Assembly (NCBI GenBank): GCA_030068075.1
Contig: CM057839.1
Location: 19,261,167 to 19,325,166 of the forward strand
Reading direction: 5' to 3'
Origin: Paguma larvata
Lineage: Eukaryota; Chordata; Mammalia; Carnivora; Viverridae
DNA: 64,000 nucleotides
Position 1 is the first letter of the stretch; every line of letters begins with the position of its first letter. Made by a program: the position numbers and the translations under genes. The notes beneath the pieces were generated by a model. That model saw nothing but the letters and a program-made list of their open reading frames with translations, made no database searches and was not told the DNA's origin. Shown one piece after another: positions 13,301 through 23,896 of this stretch.

Positions 13301-13744
13301 GGTCATCCCAACTGATCTCTTATCATTAGAAATAGTGATTTCACTTATGATAACTAATGGAATATTCGCCTGCGCTGTATTCTAAGCAGTGCCCCAGTTC
13401 TGCACTATTCTTAGCAATTCAGTTTCTGAAACGCATACTGACAGCTTGAATGCAAACATCTTTGCCTAATAAGCTAGACCTGCAACATTATTTGTCTTAT
13501 TCTGTCCCCAAAACATTTACATCAGTAACACTTAACCATAAGGAGTTTGTTTTCTCTTAATCTATATACGGCTAGAAATTTCCTTCCAAAGGTATAATGG
13601 AAACAAAGGACAAAAACAAAGCTAACCCCTATGCCAGATAGTCTTAACTGTGTAATTAATTCCATCGCACACGAACTAGCATCGTATCATATACACCATT
13701 CATTTAGTGAAAATCAGTGAAGGGAAATAAGAAAGAGATAAGCT
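10368..13744. other. 3.4 kb without recognised gene or repeat
   Basis: AT-rich. The longest frame (111 codons, minus, 11618-11953) is low-complexity in its C-terminal part and has no motif. A weak MIR-like trace near 10795-10860 is too short to call. Confidence 0.5.
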
Positions 13745-13960
13745 TTCAAATAAGGCAGACCTGGGCCCTAAGCCTGTATCAGCCACAATCTCTGGAGCTA
13801 CGTTTCTGAGCTCAGTCAATGTCAGTTTTCTCAAATAAGAAGGCAAACGATAAAAGTACTAATACTCCTCCTCTAGGGTTGTTGTAAGGACTAAATGTAT
13901 TGAATGTGTTCAGAATGCCTTTATGTTTGTCAAATGAGAATACTAGTATACCTTTTAAAA
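13745..13960 (+). repeat. MIR SINE
   Basis: Matches MIR in order: 'caatgtcagttttctcaaat', 'gtactaatactcctcctcta', 'gggttgttgtaaggactaaa', 'tgaatgtgttcagaatgcct'. These correspond to the 'cctcagtttcctcatctgtaa' core and the 'agggttgttgtgaggattaa' 3' half. Confidence 0.65.
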
Positions 13961-14004
13961 TGTTACTTCAAAGATATGCATATAACCCGTTAATCCTTAT
14001 GATA

Positions 14005-14510
14005 ATTTTCCGTGTTGTGTAACAAATCACCAAACTTAGTAGCTTGAAACAATACTCATTTCTTATCTCATTTTCTATACGTCAGAAGTCTGGGCTAAGT
14101 TGAGTTCTCTGCTCAGGAGCTCACAGGGTTGAAATCAAGGTGTTGGCTGGGTTTTAGTCTCATCTGGCAGCTTGTCTAGGGAAGGACTTGCTTCTAAGTC
14201 CCCTCAGGTGGTTGGCAGAATTCATCTCACTTAGCTGTAGAGTTCTGGCTTCTTTAAAGATAGAAATGGAGAAAGATAGCTTCTGTTACTGTGATTCTCT
14301 AACTAGAGGCGAAGACTTGGCCCTTTTGTAAAAGGATTACTTGATTAGGTCAGGCTATCCACTGGCAAACTCTCTTGATGAGCCAGAGTCAACTGACTAG
14401 ATACTTTAATTACATCTGCAAATTCCTTCATTTTTACCATTATACGTTGGTTGGAATTGGTTCATGGGATCTGCCCTTATTCAAGGAGAGGGAGTTGTAC
14501 AAAGTTGTAA
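14005..14510 (-). mobile_element. Probable MLT1/MaLR-type LTR remnant
   Basis: Begins with 'tgtgtaacaaatcaccaaac' followed by 'ttagtagcttgaaacaata', the usual end of MaLR-class LTRs in reverse. Later 'gttgaaatcaaggtgttggc' and a 'ttcaaggagagggagt' relic fit the same class. Strongly diverged; subfamily and right boundary uncertain. Confidence 0.5.
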
Positions 14511-15123
14511 TTTATTGGGGATCACCTTAGGATTGATACACCACAACCCCTCTGAGTAAAAAAAATATGTATATTGTAGGTAGAAGAAACAAAGACCAGA
14601 CCAGGAAAAGTAAGGATGGAAGGAAGACAAGGAATAAATGGCAAGTTTTGAATATTTTGCCCTCTGTGAAGCTTCAATGCTTCCCTTTGCCTTCTCGCAT
14701 ATCACTGAAGGTGGGGGGAACTTGGACCTGCACCCTGGAGTGCAAAGGCAGTGTTGTAAAAACTTAAAATACTCTCTCAAATCCTCTTTGATATATAAGT
14801 TTTAAGACTTTTATGGGAGATCCTGTGCTATTCGTGGCAAGAGATTTTAAATAATTTCGAAGTCATGTACTGTATACAGTAGCCTGGAGCAAACATTTGG
14901 AAAAGAAAACTTTCAAGAAATTTACATGTGAACTCAAACAAGTCTTAAGGCATCTGAAAAATTTATCTTCTCTCATTTTGTATTTGATGAAAATGTAAGC
15001 TTTACAAATTATTTTGAAGATTAGATTATAGACTATATAAGTATGGTCCTATTAAATATATGGTTAAATTGAGTAAGGACATTTTATTTGCCTTGATCAC
15101 AGAAAAATTGTCATGATACAGAT
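14511..15123. other. No gene recognised
   Basis: AT-rich. Overlapping 66-99-codon frames on both strands near 14.5-14.8 kb have no motif or splice context. Confidence 0.5.
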
Positions 15124-15134
15124 AAGCATTTATT

Positions 15135-15296
15135 GGGGTGCCTGGGTGACTCAGTGGGTTAATCATCAGCATCTTGATTTGGGTGTGAGATTGAGCCCCA
15201 TGTCACTGGGCGTGGAAACTGCTTAAGATTCTCTATCTCCCATACACGTGTACACACACGCATACATGTACTCTCCCTCTCTCTCTTAAAAAACAA
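15135..15296 (+). mobile_element. CAN-SINE, internally shortened, 11-bp TSD
   Basis: Head 'ggggtgcctgggtgactcag', then a truncated core and CT-rich end with a 'tacacacacgcatacatgta' variant. Flanked by AAGCATTTATT at 15124-15134 and 15297-15307. At about 160 bp it is shorter than the usual 210-220 bp; the middle is deleted. Confidence 0.95.
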
Positions 15297-15307
15297 AAGC
15301 ATTTATT

Positions 15308-16945
15308 AAATCTTTATTACACTTAAGTGTGCTAGTAGGAGACAGAGAAAAATGAATAATCAGAAATGAGTTTTCTAGAAGCACTAAAAATACAAACATA
15401 AGACATTTATTATAGGTTAATTAATTACCTACTCCTTATGTTAGAAATGTTGGGTATTTATACTTATTTCCTATTGTAATAACTGGATAACAAATATTTT
15501 ATCTATATCAGATTTTATCTATACTATATTTTTGGATTTAGGATTATTACATGGGACATATAATTACTTAGCCAAATGTATATTGGGATATTTTTCTGGC
15601 TATCTTATGTTTCTTAAATATTTTCAGTCATGTCCAAGACACTCATTCAGCGATTTTCTTACTAGCTTTCAAGATCCACACCAAAGTATTTACAATGTTT
15701 GTATTTGTAACATTTCTTTACATTTCTCTTTCCTATCCTTGTGTCACAGGAGGAAGCTCTTCCTCACTTTCTGAAGCTCTTCCTCACTTTGCTCAGAGCT
15801 TCCAGAATCTGTTCCTTGACAGTCATGAGTGATATGATTAGAGTATAAAGAGTTAATCTCGTACAGAAAGTTCACCTATACTCCATAAGTGTACTTATAT
15901 TACTCAAAGGATGGTAAAAGTTAGCAACATTACATTAAAATAATTTTTCTTATGATATGTCTAAAAACAAATGACAAATAATTACAACATTTTGATCACT
16001 CAATAAATAAAAACAAAGACTATACTTCATACATTTAGGCATACAATTTTTCTTTACCTGGCATATTTTTCTTTCTTCTTAAGACTCTCTGAATCTGAAT
16101 TACCTTCCTAAATTGTTAAAATTCATTTTCTCTGTATATATGACTCACACTGGTTTCTAAACACTTTATTGCTTGGCATTTCTCCACCATGGTATAATTC
16201 TTTGGGTTAAAGTGTTGATGCTTTAAATAATCTTTTTAAAATGGAAGCATGTTTATTCCTTCAACTAGTGATTAACAACCTGTTATATGACTAGCACCAG
16301 TCAGAGACATGATTTTCCTAGATTTTGTTTTCAATGAGATTACAGTATAGTGTAAAACAATGGAATTGTGAAGTATGTAGATAAAGAGATTCTGTATGAT
16401 AATGAAGACCTGGAAAAAGTGTAATGGGAACACAAAGGAAGAAAGGCACAGTTGTGCTGCCTTAAAATAAAAGTTGAATTTTGCTGAATCTTCAATGTAG
16501 CATTTCAAGACCCTATCAAAAGACCCGAGATATTAAGCAATGAAAAATATTCCTATGAAAAAACTTTTCCATGAAAGAGACTAGGAGGGTCTAAATTAGT
16601 GAGGTGACAATGAGAGATAAGGTGACAGTTTAAGAGGTATTTGAAATGTAGAATCAAAATAAAATAATTAACAAATGAGTCTGCTGTATACTAACATAGG
16701 AATGCCAAAAAGTAAACATGGAAAATAACATAATCATTAACACTAGCCATACAGTTATATAATAAAACTTAAATATAGATTCTCAGTTACACTAGCTGTA
16801 TTTCAATTACTTAGGAACAACATGTGGCTAATGGCTACCATAATTATTCCAGAAGGTTCTATCAAGAGTATTTTTTGAAAACTATGGATTATTAATGTTA
16901 AAGAGCAGCCTGGAATGGTCGAAGAGATGACAGGATAAAATCATC
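15308..16945. other. No gene; 20-bp tandem duplication at 15753-15790
   Basis: GAAGCTCTTCCTCACTTT occurs at 15753-15770 and again at 15773-15790 (period 20). The rest is AT-rich with no recognised element. A plus frame of 80 codons at 15532-15774 has no motif. Confidence 0.5.
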
Positions 16946-16961
16946 AGAATTTGGCACTATA

Positions 16962-17171
16962 GGGGAGCCTGGGTGGCTCAGTCGGTTAAGGGTCCGACTT
17001 CGGCTCAGGTCATGATCTCACGGTTTGTGAGTTCAAGCCCCACATTGGGCTCTGTGCTGACAGCTCAGAGCTTGGAGCCTGCTTCGGAATCTGTGTTTCC
17101 CTATCGCTCTCTGACCCTCCCCCACTCATGCTCTGTCTGTCTCTAAAAAATAAATAAAAATTAAAAAAAAA
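16962..17171 (+). mobile_element. CAN-SINE with 16-bp TSD
   Basis: Good copy: 'gggtggctcagtcggttaag', 'ctcaggtcatgatctcacgg', 'tgctgacagctcagagct', then a CT-rich region and an AAATAAA-rich tail. TSD AGAATTTGG(C/T)ACTATA at 16946-16961 and 17172-17187, one mismatch, so a fairly recent insertion. Confidence 0.97.
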
Positions 17172-17221
17172 AGAATTTGGTACTATAAAAATAAATACAT
17201 TTTTTAAATGATAATCTTCCA

Positions 17222-17437
17222 GGGGCACCTGGGTGGCTCAGTAGGTTAAGTGTCTGACTTTGGCTCAGGTCATGATTTCTCAGTCTGTGGGTTTGAGCCC
17301 CACATCAGGCTCTGTGCTGACAGCTCAGAACCTGGAGCCTGTTTCTGATTCTGCGTCTCTCTCTCTCTCTCTCCTTGCCCTTCCCCAGCTCATACTCTGC
17401 TTCTCTCTCTCAAAAATAAATAAACATTAAGAATAAT
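17222..17437 (+). mobile_element. CAN-SINE with 15-bp TSD
   Basis: Second copy in the same orientation, 50 bp after the previous one. TSD AATGATAATC(T/A)TCCA at 17207-17221 and 17438-17452, separate from its neighbour's, so this is an independent insertion and not a duplication. Confidence 0.97.
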
Positions 17438-17452
17438 AATGATAATCATCCA

Positions 17453-18049
17453 TATACTCCCAAAATGTTAAACAATACTTGCTTAGGATTTTGAGGGCCA
17501 AATGCTTTTTGGGCATAATTAAAGAGGTTTGAGGTTTATGAGCTGTTTGAATTTGCTAGCATATTTTGGAGGTATAATTACGTTAAGAAGTACTTTGTAG
17601 AAACAACTCTTTAAGGTGGCAGATGTAATCAACAGAGTAGGGCTGAGACTGTAATTTGACCAAGTTTATTTCTACCTCATATATGAGAATTACATGAGTT
17701 TGGTTTTTCAGTAGAGGGGGAACATAGACTCAAGACGGATTCTGCCTTCATGTGGTAGCTCTATCCCACCTAGTCAGAAACAAAAAAATATTCAACAGAT
17801 AGTATAGATGATTTGTTGAAAATCATGCTTAGACTACAGTACCTTCCACAGGTTTGACTCATCATGAAGCTGGCATATTTAGCGATATTTCAACCCACCA
17901 TTATTTCTTAATAAAGTTATATTTGGACAGCTTAACCTAGGATGCTACCTAAGAAGTCTTGTACATCCCAGCCAATGAAATGACATCTCTTCAGTTCCTT
18001 AAGTTGGAACCTACTGAGCATCTTCAATTCCTTGTTTAAGGGAAGATAC
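17453..18049. other. No gene recognised
   Basis: AT-rich intervening sequence with no recognised repeat or gene. Confidence 0.5.
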
Positions 18050-18235
18050 CTTGTTGAATGCTTACTGTCTGAGAAGCGCGGTTCTAATACTTTGTACTTA
18101 GCCTTTGATCCTCAAAAAGAGATTAGATTAAATGTCTCAAGCCTTACAAATGCTAAAGAGCAGGATTAGTATTGAGTACAGTCTTCCAGACTCCTAAATA
18201 TTTTACTTTGATCCACTTTGCTGTGTTTCTTTCCA
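18050..18235 (-). repeat. MIR SINE fragment
   Basis: In reverse orientation: 'gaatgcttactgtctgagaa' at the 3' side, a 'gatcctcaaaaagagattag' middle and 'gcaggattagtattgagtac' then 'ccagactcctaaa' at the 5' side, following the MIR order of size, gel-like core and 'gctgggattcgaacccag' end. Diverged. Confidence 0.5.
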
Positions 18236-18742
18236 AATGCATCTGGTGACAGTCCTTTTTGCGCAAGTTGGCATATTCTTCTTGGGCTCGTAGAGTCTCT
18301 GCTAGGACACAAGTTTTGGGATAAACTATTGATGTATTGGTTTACCTTTCAGAATGATTCCAAACAAGGAAATGTTTATGAGGCTATTATTTTGGGATGT
18401 TTCCATTGATAGGTACCAAAACAAAGCCTGTATCATTTACCAGGGAAATCAGTAATGTAAGATATTTTATTGAATTGTATTAAAGATGCTATAATTTTTA
18501 CCCACCAAACAAGAGGAATGAAGTCTATATATTGATTTCCAGTCCATGTGAATGATGATACTGGGAATTCCATCAAACTGTTTATGAGCTTGAGTGCTTG
18601 GATGTAAATCTAACATTCAAATTTTTCATGAAGCATTAGACATAGTTTTGAAAGGATAGCTCCTCATCCTCCTGGTTCTGTCCTTATCTAATATCAATGT
18701 AAGTATCCCAACTGCATATGATTCTAAATATTACCAGTCACT
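18236..18742. other. No gene recognised
   Basis: A 63-codon plus frame at 18218-18409 partly overlaps the MIR fragment and has no motif. Nothing else seen. Confidence 0.5.
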
Positions 18743-18920
18743 GGGGTGCCTGGGTGGCTCAGTCAGTTTAGCATCCCACTCTTGATTTTGGCTCAGGTCA
18801 TGGCCTCATGCATCTGGCTCTGGGATTCTCTCTCTCTCTCTCTCTCTCCACCCCTTCCCCATTTGCACTCTCTCACTCTCTCTCTCTCTCTCAAAATAAA
18901 TAATTAAACTTAAAAAAAAG
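18743..18920 (+). mobile_element. CAN-SINE, internally deleted
   Basis: Head 'ggggtgcctgggtggctcag' followed by a shortened core ('ggctcaggtcatggcctcat') and long CT runs, then a 'tcaaaataaataattaaact' tail. About 178 bp; the segment around the 'gctgacagctcagagcc' region is missing. Confidence 0.95.
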
Positions 18921-19206
18921 AAGCTCTAATTCACTCTTTATGTAAGAAGCAGAATCAGCAACGTATTCCTTTCACTTCCTGATGACTCATATAAAATAAC
19001 TACTGCTAGAGACTATAGAAAGCTAACTTGGAGGTTGTTGATATTAATTTGCCTTCCATCTCAAGACCTACAAGAATGATTCAAGGAGAAACTGGGTCAT
19101 CAGAGAAAGAGACAAAGAGAATTTCAGGTCAACACTAGATATGGACATGGTGTTCCCTGCTCAAAATAGTTAAAAAGAAAAAATAAAAGGAATTATTATG
19201 GATCTT

Positions 19207-19420
19207 AAATTTTTTTAATGTTTATTTATTTTTGAGAGAAAGAGAGACACAGTGCATGATCAGGAGATGGACGAGAGAGAGGGAAAAACAGAATCTGAAG
19301 CAGGTTCCAGGCTATGAGCTGTCAGCACAGAGCCTGATGCGGAGTTCGAACTCACAGACCATGAGATCATGACCTGAACCAAAGTCAGATACTTAACCAA
19401 CTGAGCCACCCAGACACCCC
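19207..19420 (-). mobile_element. CAN-SINE
   Basis: Reverse copy with 'tttttttaatgtttatttat' tail, 'ccaggctatgagctgtcagc' core and 'ctgagccacccagacacccc' head. Flanks share only 'atctta'. The 60-codon minus frame is SINE sequence. Confidence 0.96.
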
Positions 19421-19914
19421 TCAATCTTATAATATTGTTCACCAGTTTATTCCAAGTTGAGAGGACATCAGTGTTTTGGAGGAATAAACATAAAAGCCTT
19501 ATTTCAAGGCATCTGCTTTTTGTTAATTAAAAATTAGGAAAACACGAAACAAGAGATAATTATATCATGAAATAGCTACTGATGAAAAAATGGAACTGGA
19601 TGAGACAAAATACAATTATATAAAAAAGTAGAAATCTGATAGAAGTTGAAAATGCACCTTATGTAAGAAATAGAAAGGACGATGGAGAAAATATAATAAG
19701 TAATGTGAAGGATAATCTTAAAATGCTGTTCTGGAATGCAGACAATGAAAGAAGGGTTTAAAAATTAGATTAAGATGATTACCATGGAACAGAAATTTTG
19801 CAAAAACTATAAACAAAGAGGTGATTATGAAGTCCCTGAAAAGGAAATGGAATCTGCTTTTACATACATCAGGGTTATTAACCAATTAAGTGGGAGTGGA
19901 GGACTTTTTTTTTT
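19421..19914. other. No gene recognised
   Basis: A-rich on the plus strand. A 127-codon plus frame (19775-20158) begins here but runs into the next SINE, so it is not a gene. Confidence 0.5.
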
Positions 19915-19927
19915 TGAAATTAAAAAA

Positions 19928-20142
19928 AATATATTTTTTAATGTTTATTTATTTTTGAGACAGAGAGAGACACAGCATGAGTGGGGGAGGAGCAGAGAGA
20001 GAGGGAGACACAGAATCCGAAGCAGGTTCCAGGCTCTGAGCTGTCAGCACAGAGCCCAACGCGGGGCTCGAACTCACGGATCGCAAGATCATGACCTGAG
20101 CCAAAGTTGGACGCTCAACCGACTGAGCCACGTAGGTGCCCC
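19928..20142 (-). mobile_element. CAN-SINE with 13-bp TSD
   Basis: Well-preserved reverse copy with the GC-rich 'cccaacgcggggctcgaact' segment. TSD TGAAATTAAAAAA at 19915-19927 and 20143-20155, perfect. Confidence 0.97.
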
Positions 20143-20155
20143 TGAAATTAAAAAA

Positions 20156-21189
20156 TAGAGGGAAAAACCCTGCAAGTCCTGACCTCCAAAATAAGTGGGA
20201 GGAAATAATTGTCCTATCACTTACTTGGTTTTAAAGAAAATGTTAGTCATCTATTAGTTTTATTTTCTACCAAGTTGTTAATTTCCAATGATAATTGGAA
20301 AAAATAATCAGGTATGGACTATGAAATTATAACCAAATTCTAAAAAAATACACTCAAAGCCATTTTCAAGTCATCAGATATAATCACCAAATAAAATTAA
20401 AATTCATAGCAGTGCCTCGAAAGTCCTTTCATCCTATGTCAAAAAATAAGCTTAAAGTTAATTCTTTAAAAAGCTTAAATATGTGCTGTGCCTTAATTCA
20501 TTCTTAAATTAGCACTCTAATAAAATATACATAATTTGTATTTTAACTTTCCCTGGCATTTCACAATAGTGAGTTTTCATACCCCATTTTCACTCCCACA
20601 TGATGTCTTTGTCTATGACTTACGATATACCTTTACATTTTCCTAGGAAGTTAAAAGTAAATTCTCTAAATTTATGGATATGTAAGTGTAATAACAACAT
20701 TGGAATCATGTAAGGCCAATACTTACTATTGAAATACAAATCAATTGTTAATTTGACTTGGACTTGCTTAATGAAATTGAAATTTGACATAGAATTTATT
20801 AGTAACTGGAGAGGTGATTGCAAAAATTGCATTGTTAAAATTGTCAAAGATTTAATGCAAATAAGTAGCTGATTTAAAAGGTTTTGTTCTCGTTGCTAGA
20901 GTTGAGATCTATACTTTGAGATTGCTTAATTAATCCATTAATCTATTTTATCTTCTTTAGTGCATGTTATATAGTTAACTCTTTTATTCATTTTACTGAG
21001 GTGTCTACCAGGTGACCTGATTGTTATGATTTATTCATTAACTGCAACAAAACACTGCTAATTGCATTATATCCATTATCTTTTGGCTTTACTATTATAT
21101 GCATAACTAGTTTATGATTATTTTTCTTGCATAATTAACTAAATGGACTAAGAGTTCAGATTAATTTGAAGAGGCATCATGAATCTAGT
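20156..21189. other. No gene recognised
   Basis: About 1 kb, very AT-rich, no repeat identified. The 75-codon minus frame at 20620-20847 has no motif. Confidence 0.5.
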
Positions 21190-21320
21190 AAAAAGAGTAT
21201 TGCAGAAGAACCCTCCTAATTACAAGACTTATAACCCTGGGCCAATCACTTAACCTCTTTGAGACTAATTTCCATTCCACCTGTAAAATAGATTTATGGA
21301 GATAGCTCTGTTGATTTATG
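21190..21320 (+). repeat. MIR SINE core
   Basis: 'ggccaatcacttaacctctt' (21240-21259), 'tgagactaatttccattcca' and 'cctgtaaaatagatttatgg' match the conserved MIR core (cf. 'gcaagttacttaacctctct', 'ctcatctgtaaaatgg'). Confidence 0.65.
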
Positions 21321-21599
21321 GATTTGGTCAGTTTTGTCTATTAGAATTTGTATGCAATTAATATACTGAACTTTATGAATTTTGTGAACTTAATATACTC
21401 ATATTATTATTATACTGATAAAACATTTCTTACATGCTATCTTAAATTTCAAAATGAAATTATAGATCAAAGGCAAGTTCTGTGATGATTGAAAAATTAG
21501 GTGGTGAAATTCTTTTGTTATCATTTGGAAAAGAAAAGGCAGAGGTTAGATATGTTGATATTTTTAATGACTAGGTTAGCAGTGCATACAACATATGCA

Positions 21600-21815
21600 G
21601 AGCAGAGACGGATAGAAGTTTTCACAGAACAAGATAGTGATATTACAGACTTTTGCGGCCAACAGGCAAATTAAGATCTTATGTAGGTACATATTTATCA
21701 CTCAAAATATTTCTTAAAAATACATTTTTAGCTGGTGGATGATCGAAACCAAGTGAGGGTGGAGATGAGGTAGGAGCTGATTTGGTCCATGGACTATAAT
21801 CTGCCAACCCCTGAC
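21600..21815 (+). repeat. Possible hAT-type DNA transposon remnant
   Basis: 'attacagacttttgcggcca' and 'acaggcaaattaagatctta' near 21640-21680, and 'tttggtccatggactataat' with 'ctgccaacccctg' near 21781-21813, resemble the ends of old non-autonomous mammalian hAT elements. Heavily decayed; family assignment is by impression only. Confidence 0.35.
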
Positions 21816-22084
21816 ACAGAGCAAAATTTTCCACATTTAAAAAAGTTAGTTTTCCAAAACTTCTTTTGAAAATCACACCATTGAATCTTGTATTTTCATA
21901 GAAATGATTTTTCTGCGTTGATTTGATTCTCATGTGGGAAAGTAGTAGTAGTTTTGTATAGTGAATACATGTAGAAATAGGAAGATTGCAATTTTTATTC
22001 ACTTTGTAATCCAAAATTTTAATAAAGAAATGGATGTATCAAAGAATCTGAATTTCCCTTTGCGGGGACATTCTAATTTAGGAG

Positions 22085-22290
22085 TTTTTTTAAAAATGTT
22101 TATTTATTTTTGAGACACAGAGAGTGAGCAGGAGAAGGGCAGAGAGAGAGAGGGAGACACAGAATCCAAAGCAGGCTCCAGGCTCTGAGCTGTCAGCACA
22201 GAGCCCGACGCGGGGCTCAAACTCACAGGCTGCGAGATCATGACCTGAGCCGAAGCCGGCCGTTTAACCAACTGAGCCACCCAGGCGCCC
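22085..22290 (-). mobile_element. CAN-SINE with 12-bp TSD
   Basis: Reverse copy close to consensus in the core ('ggctctgagctgtcagcaca', 'gagcccgacgcggggctcaa'). TSD CTAATTTAGGAG at 22073-22084 and 22291-22302, perfect. Confidence 0.97.
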
Positions 22291-22302
22291 CTAATTTAGG
22301 AG

Positions 22303-23697
22303 ATTTTTTATAGAACAGTTATAGTTGAGAAAGACTTTCACCTCTAGAACTCTTTCCAGAAGTTAACTAAAACAAATAATAAGCATTTAATTCAAATGGA
22401 AAATAAATCTGAATCTGATAAAAAAGATATTTGCTTATCAATAGTAATTTTTTATCATTCTCTGATGTGTAAGACAAGTCTGCGTTTATACTAGTAATAG
22501 CCAGTCATTTTTGTCACAGAGTTATGACCGATGAAGGAGGAGTAGTTAAGTCTATCACATACAATAACTGCTGCTGACATTCTCTGAAGGTACCAGAATG
22601 TAGTTCTCTGATGAACTGAAATGCTGAGTAGATATTTAAGAGAGATTTTGATCTTGTCTCATGATTTGAGTTTTATCTTGACAGATACTTTTAAAATCAC
22701 CCCCAAACCATCTTATTTGGCATAAAATTGTCTCCCGTGCAAACATATTGTTGTTTAAATATTTATTGCATTATTACCATTATGTAGACAATATTGCCAC
22801 TGGCTCTTGCCAGGCTTGTCTTCCTTTTTAGCATAAAACTTAACTCAGAGCACCAGGCATAGGAAGTGGTATGGGACTGTTTAATCCTGTAGGTTGGTAA
22901 CTGCTAGGGATGAGGAATTTGATTTAAGGGGTTACTCCTATTGTTTGGACAGTAAAGTGGCCTGAACTGAAAAGCTTTGAGCCATTAGGGCTATAATATT
23001 AATAATATCTAAAAAAGTTTGCTCTTTTAAAAAGTCATGTAAACTATGAAATATGAAAGACATTGATCTTCTGTGACCTAGGTACTAGGTGAGGCACTGT
23101 AAATTGCAAAAAAAAAACAAAAACAAAAACAAATAACCCCTATTTAACTAATTAATTAAAGAAATGGTTATTAAGTGCCTAGTATATTTCAGGTACTGTG
23201 CTGGATGTGTAGGATATTTCTGTGAAATCATACGGACACACAACCTTGAGGAGAAGCAAATATTCTAACAGAGGCTCGGCTGTTGGTCCCAGCATGTACA
23301 GCCCAATCACGTATAGTAACCATGGAGATGGAGAGAATTTGGCATTCTTTTTCTCGTCTTTGTTTCACAGTATCTGCTTTCTGACTGACTTGTGACTATG
23401 ATTCTTGTTCCCATCTTTGGTCCATTTTTGGGTTTTCGTTGACTCCTAATTTCCCTCACTATGCATAGACCCTAAAGACACCCCTTCTATTCTAATTTTA
23501 TTGGTCATCGTAGTTTCCTGGTGTTGGTAAAAGAGATATTAATTCTATGGTATAAATGGAATTTTCTAAACAATATTGCTGTTATTACCTTCCTTTTAGA
23601 ACTGAACAGAAAAAAAAAAAGATGGAAAAATGCATCTTTGATAGCGGATATTAATCGAACACAAACATTAACAATCAGGATAATGGATATATATATT
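22303..23697. other. No gene; A-rich patch and weak MIR-like trace
   Basis: Contains an AAAAAC-type low-complexity patch at about 23107-23132. 'ttattaagtgcctagtatat' to 'ggtactgtgctggatgtg' (23168-23209) looks like a short piece of MIR or a similar ancient repeat. No gene seen. Confidence 0.4.
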
Positions 23698-23896
23698 TCA
23701 TGTTTATTTATCTATTTTGAGTGAGAGAAAGAAAGAGAGAGACAAGTGAGAGAAGGGCAGAGTGATGGGGAGAGAGAGAATCCCAAGCAGACTCTGTGCT
23801 GACAGCATGACATGGGGCTTGAACTCACAAACCATGAGATCATGACTTGAGCCGAAATCAATAGAGTTGGATGCTTAACTGACCGAGCCACCCAGG
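23698..23896 (-). mobile_element. CAN-SINE
   Basis: Reverse copy: 'catgtttatttatctatttt' tail, GA-rich run, 'actctgtgctgacagcatga', 'aaaccatgagatcatgactt' and 'gaccgagccacccagg' head. A small deletion removes part of the 'cactgtcagcgcagagcc' region. Confidence 0.95.

Noticed and set aside
16962..17040. tRNA gene-like heads of the SINEs (A- and B-box-like sequence)
   Set aside because: These are SINE promoters derived from tRNA-Lys, diverged, not tRNA genes; there is no intact cloverleaf.
19775..20158. 127-codon plus frame
   Set aside because: More than half lies in a reverse-oriented CAN-SINE with a perfect TSD, so the frame is accidental.
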